Source: Eulemur rufifrons (Eukaryota > Chordata > Mammalia > Primates > Lemuridae). Taken from it: DNA of 64,000 nt. The stretch covers positions 282,378,343-282,442,342 of the forward strand of contig NC_090989.1 in the NCBI RefSeq assembly GCF_041146395.1, read 5' to 3'. The number at the start of each line of letters is the position of its first letter. Within the stretch, counting starts at the first letter, position 1. The position numbers and the translations under genes are program-made. Of the stretch, positions 21,035 through 32,325 are shown one piece after another. Below the pieces are notes generated by a model. The model saw only the letters and a program-made list of their open reading frames with translations, was not told the DNA's origin and did no database searches.

Positions 21035-21595
21035 GTGCAATCAGTCATCAGTCCTGGTTGTGCCACCATCAAAATGTATTTCGTATCTGACCACCTCTCG
21101 CCACCTCCTCTGACACCTGTCTGGTCCGTGCCAGGCTCATCTCCCATCTGGAATGCTGCTGCAGCTTTCTCTCCGGTCTCCTCACTTCCTGCTCTTGCCT
21201 CCTTGTGATACATTCTTCTCAAAAAAGCCAAAGGGCTCTTTTAAAACCATACATCAGGTTGTCATCCCCCTGCTTAAAATACTCCTGTGGCTTCTCATTG
21301 CATTTAGAGTAAAATTCAAAGTCTATGCTCTGCCCGTCAGCCCCCCAGCCCTCCCTCCACCTCACCTCTTACCACTTTCCCCCTTGCCCATGCCACCCGG
21401 CCCTGCTGGCCTGCTTGCTGTGCCTGGAGAACACCAAGCTCACTCCTCACCACAGGGCCTTTGCATATGCTGATCCATCTCCTAGGAATGCTTTTCCACA
21501 AGTCTTTGCATAGCTCAAGGCTTTTCTCCATATAGGTGTCCTCTAACTACCCTATTTTAAAAAGCTAACTCCCCAAGCCTGGTTTCATTGCTTTT
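21035..21595 (+). repeat. L2 LINE (ORF end and 3' UTR)
   Basis: GTGATACATTCTTCTCAAAAAAGCC, ACATCAGGTTGTCATCCCCCTGCTTAAAATACTCCTGTGGCTTCTCATTGCATTTAGAGTAAAATTCAAAGTC, CCAAGCTCACTCCTCACCACAGGGCCTTTGCATATGCTG and CCTAGGAATGCTTTTCCAC are forward L2. The 106-codon frame at 21153 is part of it. Confidence 0.88.
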
Positions 21596-21734
21596 TTTAA
21601 ACACAGAAATTATTATGAAATTATCGTTAAAGTACGCAATCATTCTCAGACAATCTTAAACCACAGACTTCCAGAATCTGAGAATCACAAAATTTTGAAA
21701 TTCAAGTTTTATAGTCATGGGGGATTTCAGAAAC

Positions 21735-21855
21735 CAGCATAAGAGCTTCACTGTATAGATGGAAAAACTGGGCCTGGGGGGTTATATGACTTTCCCAAGG
21801 TCCATCATTTCAGGACAGAGGAAGACAGAACTAGATCTCCCAACATGGAGCAGAG
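21735..21855 (-). repeat. MIR fragment
   Basis: TATAGATGGAAAAACTGGGCCTGGGGGGTTATATGACTTTCCCAAGGTCCATCATTTCAGGACAGAGG is a reverse MIR core. Confidence 0.6.
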
Positions 21856-21867
21856 CAATGCTTCTGT

Positions 21868-22095
21868 ACCGGTGGTTTTCAAACTGGATTCTCTGAGGCA
21901 CCAAGGTTCCTCAGAAGTATCACGAAGATTCTGCCCTGGGGGTAGGGGTGAGGAAGGGATGGTCAGAGAGTAAATCCTCAGGGCTTCTTTAACCAAAACA
22001 GTTCCAGTTTTAGCTTATTAATATTGAGACCTGAGTATATATATTTTTTAAAAAACAGGGGTTTCATGCCACCCAAAAAGTTTCAAAAACCCCTA
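21868..22095. mobile_element. hAT-Charlie-like non-autonomous element
   Basis: The left end GGTGGTTTTCAAACTGG and right end AAAGTTTCAAAAACCCCT are imperfect inverted repeats of the CAGTGGTTTTCAAAC type found in MER5-like elements. The internal part GATTCTCTGAGGCACCAAGGTTCCTCAG has no coding content. Confidence 0.55.
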
Positions 22096-23421
22096 TGCTG
22101 TACTGTGTTTAATGAATAACTATGAGAAACAACAAACAAATACATCAAAACCAAAAAAAACTAAACCCCACACAAACAGTCACAATAGTAATGCAAATGG
22201 GATCTTTAAAGATGTTGGTCAGCAACACTCAGGTTGATGCAAACATTCTAACTTTACTTCCTGCAGGCAGTTGAGCCAGGGGTTGGGATGAGAGCTGACT
22301 GCAGCAAAACACAGCCTAGAAATCTGCATCTGAGCTCGCTTCTCAAATAGAGCCTGGCAATTCAGATTCTGGGTACAGACAAGAAGAGAAAAGACTGTCC
22401 AAAAATGCTCTTCTTGCATCAGATCAGGAACCATATGTATTTATGAAGAAGGCACATACTCCTGAAGAACGTGGTTGATAATGATATGCCTGGAGGATTG
22501 GATCCTAATTCCAATTAAGATCTTCAGCTACACAAATAAAATCTCTCCATTGATCAAGATTGAATCTTCCGGCTATAATCCCCAAAGTGCATGTTTCCTG
22601 GCCTACTGAGGCAACACCCCCAAAATTTAAAGAAGTAACCAGACCAGGACTCAGAAAGTAGCAATCAACAAGAACAAATGGATTAATGATGGGCGGTGAA
22701 AAATTATGCATCCAGGTTTACAACGTCCATTTCCAAGTTATAGCATCTTCGTAAATAAACTGCTTCTGCTCTAGGACACTCTGTGGGGAGGGGAAGGGGC
22801 ACCAGGGCAGTGCACCCTGTTAGCTCCCTAATTCTGCCTTTGTGTCCTGGTTCCCAATGCAACACTCCCCAATAGGTTGCTTAGAAAGACACACAAACAT
22901 AATGTGTGTGTGAGGCACCTAGACCCCCAACACAGGAAACCTCCCTTCCTCTTTGCTTGGATCAAGATTTCACTGCATCACAGTTCAGTACTTCTGTGGC
23001 TGTTCAAAGATTAAAGATAAGAGAGATCATCTATGAAAAGGTACCAGGAACAGAAGTAATCCTCAAGAGGAACAAGACCCTGCTTTCAGAGGTCTCTTTC
23101 TTTCTAGTGGTTTTAAAGCAACCTCTTTTCTTGGTTTTGTTTTTCCTTTTCTGGTTGTTTGTTTTTCACACACATTCAACTCAAGGGTCATGAAAAACCT
23201 TGACACAGAAGACAGTGACAATATCCTTTTTTTGGCATGGCTTATTTTTTCATAACTGGAGTGACTATGTAACTTATAATCCAAATGACACTGTGAGAGT
23301 GAAAGGGAATATTAATAAATATTGTGTATGTATTTGCTTCCCTGCGTGTGTTCAGTTTCCGTCACTAACTATAGCATCCAAGCCCCACCAGGGCCGACTT
23401 TGCCCAGCCGGCCACGATGTT
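22096..23421. other. Unannotated single-copy sequence
   Basis: No gene or clear repeat is recognised. It is AT-rich until about 23340, then GC-rich leading into the RE1 motif. Confidence 0.25.
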
Positions 23422-23442
23422 GTCAGCACCACGGACAGCGCC
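23422..23442 (+). promoter_or_regulatory. RE1/NRSE silencer motif (REST binding site)
   Basis: The 21-base site contains CAGCACCACGGACAGCGCC, identical to the canonical RE1 over 19 bases; counting the preceding T, only the first base of the 21 differs from the consensus as I remember it. REST (NRSF) zinc fingers bind this sequence and recruit co-repressors to silence neuronal genes in non-neuronal cells. It lies in repeat-free sequence. The target gene is not visible in the window. Confidence 0.8.
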
Positions 23443-23628
23443 CAACAACGGCACAGGGATGTAGGGTGACCCCCCACCCCCCAGCAGGAAGTAGCTGACT
23501 CAGTGGGGCCACAAACGTCTCATATGTAACCTAATGCATAAGCACAGGTTTCCCAGATGAACACTGGGGAAGAGAATGTTCCGAGTGTGAAACCTAGCTT
23601 TGTACAAATTCTGAAAAGAGAGGGACGG
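23443..23628. other. Unannotated spacer
   Basis: Nothing recognisable lies between the RE1 motif and the L2 fragment. Confidence 0.3.
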
Positions 23629-23792
23629 TGGCTTGTTGGAAGGCCTGTGAAAACACCACTGTGGCTACGGTGGGAAGCCGAGTGGCAACGTGGCAAGGAA
23701 TGGGGCCGATCAGGCAGGGCCTTATGGGGGTGTGGACTTCATCCCACGGGACCTGGAAAGCCACTGAGGTATTTAAGAGGACCGGTGACTCT
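23629..23792 (-). repeat. L2 LINE fragment
   Basis: GGGCCGATCAGGCAGGGCCTTATGGGGGTGTGGACTTCATCCCACGGGACCTGGAAAGCCACTGAGGTATTTAAGAGG matches the reverse L2 segment (GGCCAGATCA.GCAGGGCCTTGTAGG ... GGAAGCCACTGGAGGGTTTTAAG). Confidence 0.72.
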
Positions 23793-23849
23793 TGGTAATA
23801 GTCGCTTTTTAAGCTCATCCATATTTAATGATATCAATAGACCATAGGA

Positions 23850-24172
23850 TATTTTTCATTTACTTTTTAATACGTAATGCTTTTACATGATTTAGAATTT
23901 GAAAGGATTCAGTGAAAAGTGTATCTTTCCCCTCTGTTTTTCCCTGGATCATCAACCAATGTTATTAATTTCATATTTAGATGTCCAGGGATGTCTTGTG
24001 GCTATGTAAGCAAATGTGTATATGTGTATATATATATTTATAAGTAATATATATTTTATGTATTTTCTACCGCTTTTGTTAAATATAATGAATACCTACT
24101 TTACACACTCTTCTGTACCTAGCTTTTTTATAATCTAACGCGACGTATCGAGGGGATCTTCCACGTCGGCTG
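23850..24172 (-). mobile_element. L1-like 3' fragment, reverse
   Basis: GCTTTTACATGATTTAGAATTTGAAAGG, CAGTGAAAAGTGTATCTTTCCCCTCTG, a TGTATATGTGTATATATATATTT stretch, then ACACTCTTCTGTACCTAGCTTTTTT resemble a widespread reversed L1 3' region. Confidence 0.5.
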
Positions 24173-25188
24173 TATGACTTAGTCTGGCATTTAAGGCATT
24201 TCATCTGTCCAAAATGGTCTCCCCTTATTTCCTTTTTTCTGTGAAGCCAATTCTTGCCTTTGGTCTAAATCTCTAGGCCATTCTTTTTTAAACTGTGTTT
24301 TATACTCACAGACATTTCTCTCCCCGCCCCGCCCCCCATAAGATTGAGAAGTGCCAGGTTAAGTTAAACAAGGTTCAGCAGGTCTCTCTACTGCAGAACT
24401 TCTCTGGACTGCCAGGGACTTCATGTCCCGGCGCTCACGTGGGCTGTCACCTGTCCCACCTGTGTTGGTCCCTGGAGCCTTTCCCCAGGCGTCTCAGGGA
24501 AAAGGGGTGCTGTGCTGTGGAAGATGTGGGAAAGTGCTTCCGACCGAGCTTCTCTCCCGTGGGCAGGACTCGGTAAGGACTGACCGGTTCCTGCTGGCCA
24601 ACTCCCACCTGTCTTTGTGCTTGGTGCTGACCGGTACTTTTCTGCTAATAGTTCCTCTCCAGACAGGTTAGAGCACAACTAGGTTACCACTTTCTTAGTC
24701 CTGATGCTGTACCCTGCTCCACCTTGATTAGATCTGAATGTTCCCCCAAGTGAGCAAGGCATCCATGGGCTCTACCCAGAGTGAGCAAATGTCTGAGTTT
24801 ACGTATTCTATGCTGATTTCCACTAGACCCACACTGTAAACGGGGCTTCTGCTCCACAGTCGGAACAGGAACACCCTATCCCAGCCCCCTAATGACCCAC
24901 TATAGACCAGGGGCTTTGGACTCCACCTCCAGCACTCTCCCTCCCGCCCCGCAGCCTCCTCAGCCCCTGTTCCCACACCCGGTTGTGTAGGACATCATAT
25001 CGGGCACCAGTCGCCTCTCTCCAGCATAACTGCAAAATCTTTCAAGTCGGAAACTTTGTTTTTCTTCTTCTTTGCATGCTCTTTATCAACCCCCCACAGC
25101 GCCAGGCACACTAGAACTGATTAATTGTTTTTGAAATAACTGTTTGGGAAGGAGGGGTACCTATAATCTCTCTCTCCACTTGTTGAGC
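24173..25188. other. Mostly unannotated, with weak L2 traces
   Basis: 24985-25135 (CATAACTGCAAAATCTTTCAAG..GCGCCAGGCACACTAG) may be an L2 3' end. Nothing else is recognised. Frames at 24295-24678 overlap on both strands without a domain. Confidence 0.25.
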
Positions 25189-25211
25189 AAAAAAAAAAAA
25201 AAAAAAAAAAA
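25189..25211. repeat. Poly-A run, 23 bases
   Basis: A pure A23 homopolymer with no recognisable retrocopy upstream. Confidence 0.8.
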
Positions 25212-25284
25212 GGTGTCTTGCTCCACAGCAGCTCTGCAAACCAGTGTATGCACAGGTGGGGAGGGGTTGGCTCTGCACCTGCCC

Positions 25285-25620
25285 CCCCCCGGCTCTACGT
25301 GCCCTGGCACACAGCAGGCGCTCAGCAAGTGCTGGGGGGGGCGGCGCAGGGCTGCCCAGCGGTGTGAACGTTCACAGGACCGATGACCATAAAGGCTGGG
25401 GGTCCTCAGGGGTCATGGAGTCTGACTTCCCTCTCTTGCTTAAGAGGAAGCTGCCCAAAGAAGGTCACAGCTTGCCTGAGGACACACAGAGCTGAGACTT
25501 GAGCCCAGGTCTTCGGCTCTTCCCTGGCCCTGTCACTGGTGATGTTGCCGCCTTTGTAAAATGGGTCAACGATGTCCACCTTGTGGGACCACTGTGAGCC
25601 CCACTCAGCTGGGAGGCTGC
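25285..25620. repeat. MIR fragments, mixed orientation
   Basis: GTGCCCTGGCACACAGCAGGCGCTCAGCAAGTGC at about 25300-25335 is a plus-strand MIR tail. AGGAAGCTGCCCAAAGAAGGTCACAGCTTGCCTGAGGACACACAGAGCTGAGACTTGAGCCCAGGTCTTC at 25445-25515 is a reverse MIR. Confidence 0.6.
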
Positions 25621-25864
25621 ATGGAGAGCTCTTAGCCCCGCGCCGGCTGCTGTTCCCTCTCAGTGTGCGGTGGTTATCATGGCTAAGCGAACGTTCTTCC
25701 ACCTGATGCCTTGTAAGCTCGAAAGAGAAAGGCTGATTTCTCTACATTTCTGATGCCTACAGTAAGCATTTGATGAAGGTAACCAGTTATCTGATTGCTC
25801 ATGTAACTTTCTTCTTACAGCCCCAAGTGAAACTGGCCCCGTCCCCTTCTCAAGGACGATAGGT

Positions 25865-25965
25865 GTTGACTCTGGCAGAAAACCGAGCTCCTATGTGACT
25901 TCGGTTAGACGAGACGCTTAACTTCCTCCTGCCTCGATTTCCCCCGTTGGCTCCCTGAGCTTGGC
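25865..25965 (+). repeat. MIR fragment
   Basis: CTATGTGACTTCGGTTAGACGAGACGCTTAACTTCCTCCTGCCTCGATTTCCCCC follows the MIR core. Confidence 0.5.
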
Positions 25966-27145
25966 CTGAGGAAGACGATGCAGTACGCCTTGATGGATGG
26001 ATTCATTAGGGCTTGGAAAGGGCCCCCAGTCCTCAGAGCCAAGCACTGTTATTTAAAGAACGCTGATGGAAGAGTGGAGTTAGGTACTCAAATCGTCCTC
26101 CGAGGACTGACAGGCGGCCAGTCACTGCAGGGCATTTAGAGAGCTAATTCCTTGCTTCAGTATTTAAGGCCTTCAAAAAAGCTACATCCATCTTCCATGA
26201 AGAAAAAAAAATGTTCTGCATCTTCCTGCTATCTAGAGATTATTTAGTGCTCTGATATCGACACCGCTTCTGTAGAAAGATTTAAAGATAAAAATGCAAT
26301 GTATTCAAGTGCTGATCATTTTTCATCGTCACTTAGTGACAGTACAGCCTGGAGTCAATTGCAGCAGATTTATCTTTTGTGATATCGATTGTGTGCATGT
26401 GCGCCGAGGCTGTTTGCAAATACCTGGCTCTAGCTACGAGGGGCACTGTGAGGGGCGGGGGCAGGAGCCGGTGGGCAAAGAGAGGGGCCCTGGCAGGGAC
26501 CCCTCCTCTAGTCCTTGCTCTGCAAGGGAGTCCTGGACCAGGAGTCCCAGAGTACGTGACCATTACATTCCTGGGAGTGACTTGCTTTTAGTCATCGTGC
26601 AAAGCCCCTGAGGTGTGAGGCAGGAAAGGCTCAGAATCATTTGTGTCCTGAGGCCGATTGTTAAGGTGCAGAGCTGGAGCTTCAGCCTTCTTTGAAGTTG
26701 GTCTCTGTTACCTAAAAGTGGACGGGCCAGCAGCTCCCCAGAACAACACCCTCTTCTTCACAGTAACGGGGCTGCGTTCTGTCTGCCACGCTCTCCTGCA
26801 AACAGCAACCTGGGGGCGAGAAGGGAGGCTGCCGGAGTCAGGTCATGATCCGGAGTATTTCAGCATTTCACAGAGGACAAGGCTGAGCTTTAGGAAGGTA
26901 AAGGCCTCGCCCCCAAAGCTCTTGTCTTTCACTCATCATCTCCTTCCATCTTATCCCCACTGGTAACCACTTCCTGGGCTCCTTTCCTGCAAAGCCAGCT
27001 CTAAACCCCACACGGTCTGCCTATCGCGGAGTGGTTCTCATCAGACCTCAAACTCCCATTAAAAAAAATAAATGACCATAGAGTATAATCAAAGAAGAAA
27101 AAAACCAAAAGAAAGAAAAGCATTTAAGTTAGGAAATAGGAAAAT
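25966..27145. other. Single-copy sequence; candidate conserved non-coding block at 26020-26400
   Basis: 26020-26400 is repeat-free with many short AT-rich motifs (CTGCTATCTAGAGATTATTTAGTGC, AAAGATTTAAAGATAAAAATGCAATG, GCAGATTTATCTTTTGTGATATCGATTG, the last with GATA-type sites). 26411-27145 is GC-richer and not recognised. Confidence 0.3.
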
Positions 27146-27146
27146 A

Positions 27147-27312
27147 GAATTCTAGTCCTGCCTCCGCCATTAGCCTATCTGATGACCTTGCTACTTAACT
27201 TCCGTAGACCTCAGTTCCTCACCTGTAAAATGGGTTAAAGGAAAGCATATCGAGATAATAGCATCCAGAGGTATTCCTAGTTAATTCATGTAATAAACAT
27301 TTGTCAAGACAG
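27147..27312 (+). repeat. MIR
   Basis: AATTCTAGTCCTGCCTCCGCCATTAGCC, GATGACCTTGCTACTTAACTTCCGTAGACCTCAGTTCCTCACCTGTAAAATGGG: forward MIR. Confidence 0.8.
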
Positions 27313-27344
27313 GATTAAGGTCAGGGCACCCACTCAGTTCTGTG

Positions 27345-27965
<621 letters not shown>

Positions 27966-28489
27966 CACAGCCATACCAGAGTTACGCAAATGACTTTCGG
28001 TGCATGTTCAAGGTCTCGGCTCTCTGCCCACCGTGCCCAGAGCCTGCTGGTGGAAATAGGGCTCCCGCAGGCTCCTCCTGCACACTGCCCTCACCGAAAG
28101 CCGTCAAGGGCTTTCAACACCTTGGATCCCATAGAAGCCAGAGCCCCATCCAGCAAAGGCCCATTCGAGCCCCACTTAAGGGTGGCTGGTCACCCTGGTT
28201 GTAAAACGCTGAGAATTTCTAAGAAGGCCAATCTCTCACTGTCGGAGAGCTGTTCCTTGATATTTAGTCTACACTGACTATTCCTAGATTTCATCAATCA
28301 TGCCTTCTCAGGCCCAGCTAAATCATTCTTCCCTCCTCCCCACGGTGCTACACTTTTTAATAGTGGTCTACTTTTTCCACCTGACGCCTATTTTGGTGCT
28401 TCAAAGACAATCAGAAAGCAAGGTTCTCATTCTCTGCCCTGGCCCAGCCATGGACACCCAGACTTTTGGAGATGTAGGGGACCTTCGAG
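27966..28489. other. Unannotated single-copy sequence
   Basis: No gene or repeat is recognised. A 144-codon plus frame (27843-28277) starts inside Alu/MIR sequence and is a chance frame. Confidence 0.3.
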
Positions 28490-28565
28490 ATTAGTGACAT
28501 CCCGCCCTCTTATTTTACAGGTGGGGAAACTGAGGCCCTGAGAGGGAGTGACCTCGACATGGTCA
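28490..28565 (-). repeat. MIR fragment
   Basis: CTTATTTTACAGGTGGGGAAACTGAGGCCCTGAGAGGGAGTGACC is a reverse MIR core. Confidence 0.7.
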
Positions 28566-28699
28566 CAATGTCAACAATTTCAAGATAGTTTGGCCTTTTG
28601 GAAATAAATATAAAATTTAACAAGATGAAATAAGTTCAAGATTTTATTGGTTAAAATCATGCATGTTATTGTCATGGTTAAGGTCATTTGAGTAGAGCT

Positions 28700-28957
28700 A
28701 TTAGCTTAGTCATAGCTTAATACTATTTACTGAACACTTCCCCACCCGTCTGAAAAGGGCTTCCCAAGGCAGGTGGTTTATCTCATTCAGTCCTCGCAGC
28801 AGTCCTGGGGGTTGGCACATCATCCCCATTTCCCAGCCGAGAAGACTGAGGCTCGGAAGGGTTAAGTGACTTCTCCGTGGTCACGCAGCAAGCTAGAGGC
28901 ACAGGTGGGTTTCAAATCCAGGTCTTCCTGACTGAAAGACCATCACTCTCTCCTGAC
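28700..28957 (-). repeat. MIR, nearly complete
   Basis: ATACTATTTACTGAACACTTCCCC, TTTATCTCATTCAGTCCTCGCAGCAGTCC, ATCCCCATTTCCCAGCCGAGAAGACTGAGGCTCGGAAGGGTTAAGTGACTTCTCCGTGGTCACGCAGCAAGC, TTTCAAATCCAGGTCTTCCTGACTG. Confidence 0.88.
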
Positions 28958-29139
28958 AACATTCGAGATCAGAAGTCAGGAAAGCAGCAATAAAGTGTGA
29001 AGAGGCTCAAATGCCAAAGATGGGCAAGAAGACGTAACTTGCTATCTTTAGGAACCAAGCCCGGGCTGAGAAGATAAAGGGCGGGGCAGTTTGTTGTTTC
29101 TTCTGCCCTGGAAGCATCCTGGGGGCAGGGAGGGGGCTT

Positions 29140-29207
29140 ATTTATCTTTGTAGCCACAGCACCTGGCTTGGAGAAGGTGCTCAATAAATGCTTGGCAAAT
29201 AACAAAT
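29140..29207 (+). repeat. L2/MIR 3' tail
   Basis: TGTAGCCACAGCACCTGGCTTGGAGAAGGTGCTCAATAAATGCTTGGC is a typical L2 or MIR 3' end. Confidence 0.65.
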
Positions 29208-29429
29208 GAAGAGTATGGACATGACCTTACCAAAGGGAAGTCCCGGGGGAAAGTGTACCACACAGAAAGCAAAGCATGGTCCACGCCTCTCCAGTGTTGC
29301 ACACCTGGGAGAATGAGATGTGTTGGCATCACCCCAGGTGGAAAGAAAGTATTAACGACTGGCTGAGATTCTACCCCAAGATATTCAGAAAATGCTGGTG
29401 TTGCCAATTGTTTTGTGTACGGTAATAAG

Positions 29430-29628
29430 GTCATAAGAGTCACCATTTACTGAATGCTTCCCAAAGGTCAGATACAGCACTAAATACTCCAACTGCATCA
29501 TTCATTTAAGCCTCATGCCAACTCCCAAGAGGTAGGTGCTGCTGATATTCCCATTTTGCAGAGGAGAAAACTGAGTCTCAGAGAGGTTAAGTGACTTGCT
29601 CAAGGTCACACAGCTAGTCCGCTAACTC
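29430..29628 (-). repeat. MIR, nearly complete
   Basis: CCATTTACTGAATGCTTCCC, CATTCATTTAAGCCTCATGCCAACTCCCAAGAGGTAGGTGCTGCTGATATTCCCATTTTGCAGAGGAGAAAACTGAGTCTCAGAGAGGTTAAGTGACTTGCTCAAGGTCACACAGCTAGT. Confidence 0.9.
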
Positions 29629-30499
29629 CAAAGGTCCATTAACTCAAAGCTATTGGCTGGTTGTCCTTCTCCTTGAATTGTGGACTTGGGACTCCAACAG
29701 CCATCAGCCTGGGAGCCACCACTTAGACAATGTTGTTCTAGCATCAGAGTATTAGAACATGACAATGACCCACATCTTACTTTCTTGTTCTTGTTATGTA
29801 TCTTCATTGTTCTAGATCCCTCTCCCAACTTCTTTTGTCACTGCCTGTCCCCTGCTGACCTTCCGTTTGTTTGTTTTTCTGGGTCCAATGGTTTGGATTT
29901 GTGTGATCATCTGGAGGCTGTTATCTTCCTAGAAAGAATTATAATCTCATCGCCATCTTGTTTTCAATTCCTGCAGTGGCAGGTGGCCACCGAGGGCCAT
30001 CACAGCTCACTGGAGTGTAAATTCCAGGAGGACAGGGACCTGTCAGCACTGTAGTGGGTGCTCACAAAATATCTGTTAGCAAATGAATTTTATATCTCTG
30101 TTGAGCAGAAACAGTATTGGCATCTCCATGCAATGAAAGGTGCCTTTTTTATGCAGAGCAGCAAACATCCCTGATTTCCTAGGCTCAGGGAAGTCTTTCC
30201 AGAAGTTGCTAGTTCTCTTTCTCTGGTCCAGAAAACTGCAAAGAGTCCACCTATTGGGTCAGCCTGGCTGGTCTGGGTCCGATGTCCTCCAGGAGGATAA
30301 GGTTCTGGGCATTGGACATCCAGCCGCCAAGGGGCCAGGATGACCTCACAAAGGAAATTCCCTTCAAGGACACTTTTCCTGGCAGAGGATCTGGGGCCCT
30401 AATGACCTGCATGGCCCAAGATGGAGTCTCTGGAGTTTACAAGGGGTTGGGGCGTGGGGGCAGGGACCCCACCACTGGAACGGTATCTCCTTTTGAATG
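29629..30499. other. Unannotated, with an L2 tail at 30005-30090
   Basis: AGTGTAAATTCCAGGAGGACAGGGACCTGTCAGCACTGTAGTGGGTGCTCACAAAATATCTGTTAGC resembles an L2 3' UTR. The remainder is unrecognised. The plus frame 29680-30054 (124 codons) runs into this L2 and has no domain. Confidence 0.35.
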
Positions 30500-31035
30500 A
30501 CCTTCCTAATGCCGGCCGTTTTCCCCACATCACACCTCCAGCAAGATTGCTCTCTGCCTGAACCTCTTTCGGCATTATTTTTGCATTGTTCTTCTCTCCA
30601 GGGAATATCCTGTTTTAGACTTTCCTCCCAATTGAATTTGTCTTTCTCCCTCTGAGCCAAATCTTATTTTGTTATTTTCCATTGATATCTATAACCCCCT
30701 TGGAGGCATCTGCATTACCTCTCTGCCCTGCTTGGCGACATCAACACCTTCCAATTAAGGATTTTATGCAAATTTCATTAGTGTGCTGTTGACTCGTCTT
30801 CCAGATCATTATTAAAGATGTTAAATAAGAGCAGAACAAATACTGGTTCCACACACCTTCACGGAGGCCCTGCTCTGTCATTTGTCCTGGGTTTGTGTGT
30901 GTGCACCATTCCATTTGCAAAGTAAGTTCTTTTCCACCCTCATTTGAATTCATTTCATAAGGAAAGTTTCATAATATATCATGGCCAATGTTTTAATAAA
31001 ATCTAATCTTATAGCTCCCCACAGTACCCCTGCTT
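30500..31035. repeat. Possible L3/CR1-type LINE remnant
   Basis: GATATCTATAACCCCCTTGGAGGCATCTGCATTACCTCTCTGCCCTGCTTGGCGACATCAACACCTTCCAATTAAGGATTTTATGCAAATTTCATTAG and AGATCATTATTAAAGATGTTAAATAAGAGCAG resemble an ancient CR1/L3 motif. Orientation is uncertain, and the stretch may be constrained. Confidence 0.35.
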
Positions 31036-31164
31036 GTGTGGTCCCAGCAGAAGGATGAATGAGGTTAGGCTGCCTGCTTGCTTTCAGTAGAAACTTTTAT
31101 TGCTGGGGAGGCCACAGTCTTCAGGATGCCAGTTGAGTTTCTTGACTATCCCTGTGTCCCTTGA

Positions 31165-31305
31165 TCAGCCAGCCAACAACATATATTAAATACCTACTGG
31201 ATTCAGGCTTCTACCTGTGCTGGGAAGAGATGCCAAAATGGGAAACCTGGCCCTTGTCCTCAAGCATATTATAGTCCAACTGACCAGAGAGAACATTCCC
31301 ACCCA
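31165..31305 (-). repeat. L2 LINE 3' end
   Basis: CAGCCAGCCAACAACATATATTAAATACCTACTGGATTCAGGCTTCTACCTGTGCTGGGAAG, CCTGGCCCTTGTCCTCAAGCATATTATAGTCCAAC: reverse L2. Confidence 0.72.
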
Positions 31306-31462
31306 CAGACCCACCACGCCAGAGAGGTGAGCAGATTAGGATTCCGAGAAATACAACATGAGATCAGGTAAAGGCTACATTTTAAAATATATAAGGCCAG
31401 GCACAGTGGCTCACATCTGTAGTCCCAGCTACTCGGGAGACTGAGGCAGGAGGATCACTTGA

Positions 31463-31681
31463 CGGAGACTGTCTTCTCGTGTGACTACCCGCTGCTGACA
31501 AACCCTGAGGGGAAACAGGACTCAGACACACTGAGGTTAAGAGTGTCAGTTGGTAGGGTTACCTTCTTCCTCATCTTTGCTATAGTCTCCAAAATTTCCA
31601 TAATAAATTTGTTACTTTGATAATTTAAAATGTTATTTTTAAAGTGACTCATGAGGTAACAAAGGAAAAAAGAAAAAAGTT
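31463..31681 (+). mobile_element. 219-base insert in the Alu monomer, probable retrocopy
   Basis: It is unrelated to Alu. It ends in an A-rich tract (AAAGGAAAAAAGAAAAAAG) and carries AATAAA at about 31600-31605, with only weak short repeats (CTTGA) at its edges. These traits suggest a 5'-truncated retrotransposed transcript end of unknown source. Confidence 0.45.
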
Positions 31682-31765
31682 GCTTGAGCCCAGGAGTTTG
31701 AGGTTGCAGTGAGCTACAGTGATGCCACAGCACTCTATCCAGAGTGACAGAGCAAGACCTTGTCT

Positions 31766-31805
31766 CAAATAAATAAAATAAAATAAAATAAAATAAAATA
31801 AAATA
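31766..31805. repeat. (TAAAA)n microsatellite
   Basis: An AAATA/TAAAA pentamer array derived from the Alu monomer tail. Confidence 0.9.
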
Positions 31806-31814
31806 TATAAATGT

Positions 31815-32325
31815 GGCATGTGTTTTGAAACTTTAACTTTTTATTATGGAAAATTTCAAGCATACACGAAATGAAATGGGTCCCCACACCTCCATTATCA
31901 GTTTGAACAGTTGCAACATCCATCTCCCCCACTTTTCCTTTTTTTGTTGTCGTAGGAAGACTTTAACGCAAACCCTAGACATCATATCATTACACCAGTA
32001 ATTCACCTATCACAGATATGCACCTTTAACAGACACAGACTTTTTTTAATATAACCACAATGCCATTAATATATCTACCACAATTTAATTCCTTATGACA
32101 TATCATCTATTAACTGGTCTTTGTTCAACTTTTCCTGATTGCCCAAAAATGTGTTTTTACACTTGGTTCATTTGAATCAGGACCCAAACAAAGGCCACGT
32201 ATTGTATTTGGTGGGCATGCTTTTTAAGTCCCTTAACCTATAACAATTTTAGAATGCCATTTGTCTGTTGAACACACTCAGTCATTTGTCCTGTAGAATT
32301 CTAAATGCAGTTCATTGTGAAGGAT
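31815..32325 (-). mobile_element. L1-type 3' UTR, reverse
   Basis: TTTTTATTATGGAAAATTTCAAGCATACACGAAATG, CATCATATCATTACACCAGTAATTCACC, TATAACCACAATGCCATTAATATATC, TTCATTTGAATCAGGACCCAAACAAAGGCCACGTATTGTATTTGGTGGGCATGC and ATTTGTCCTGTAGAATTCT match a reversed LINE 3' UTR. Sub-family is unknown. Confidence 0.68.

Larger units (their letters stand above)
31395..31805 (+). mobile_element. Alu monomer (FLAM-like) split by an insert
   Basis: 31395-31462 (GGCCAGGCACAGTGGCTCACATCTGTAGTCCCAGCTACTCGGGAGACTGAGGCAGGAGGATCACTTGA) joins 31682-31765 (GCTTGAGCCCAGGAGTTTGAGGTTGCAGTGAGC ... CAAGACCTTGTCTC). The step straight from TGTAGTCCCAGCTACTCGGG after the first 25 bases shows a single-arm 7SL-derived monomer. 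The tail is (AAATA/TAAAA)n at 31766-31805. Confidence 0.85.

Noticed and set aside
25144..25386. Frame with a poly-Lys stretch
   Set aside because: The lysines come from the A23 homopolymer.
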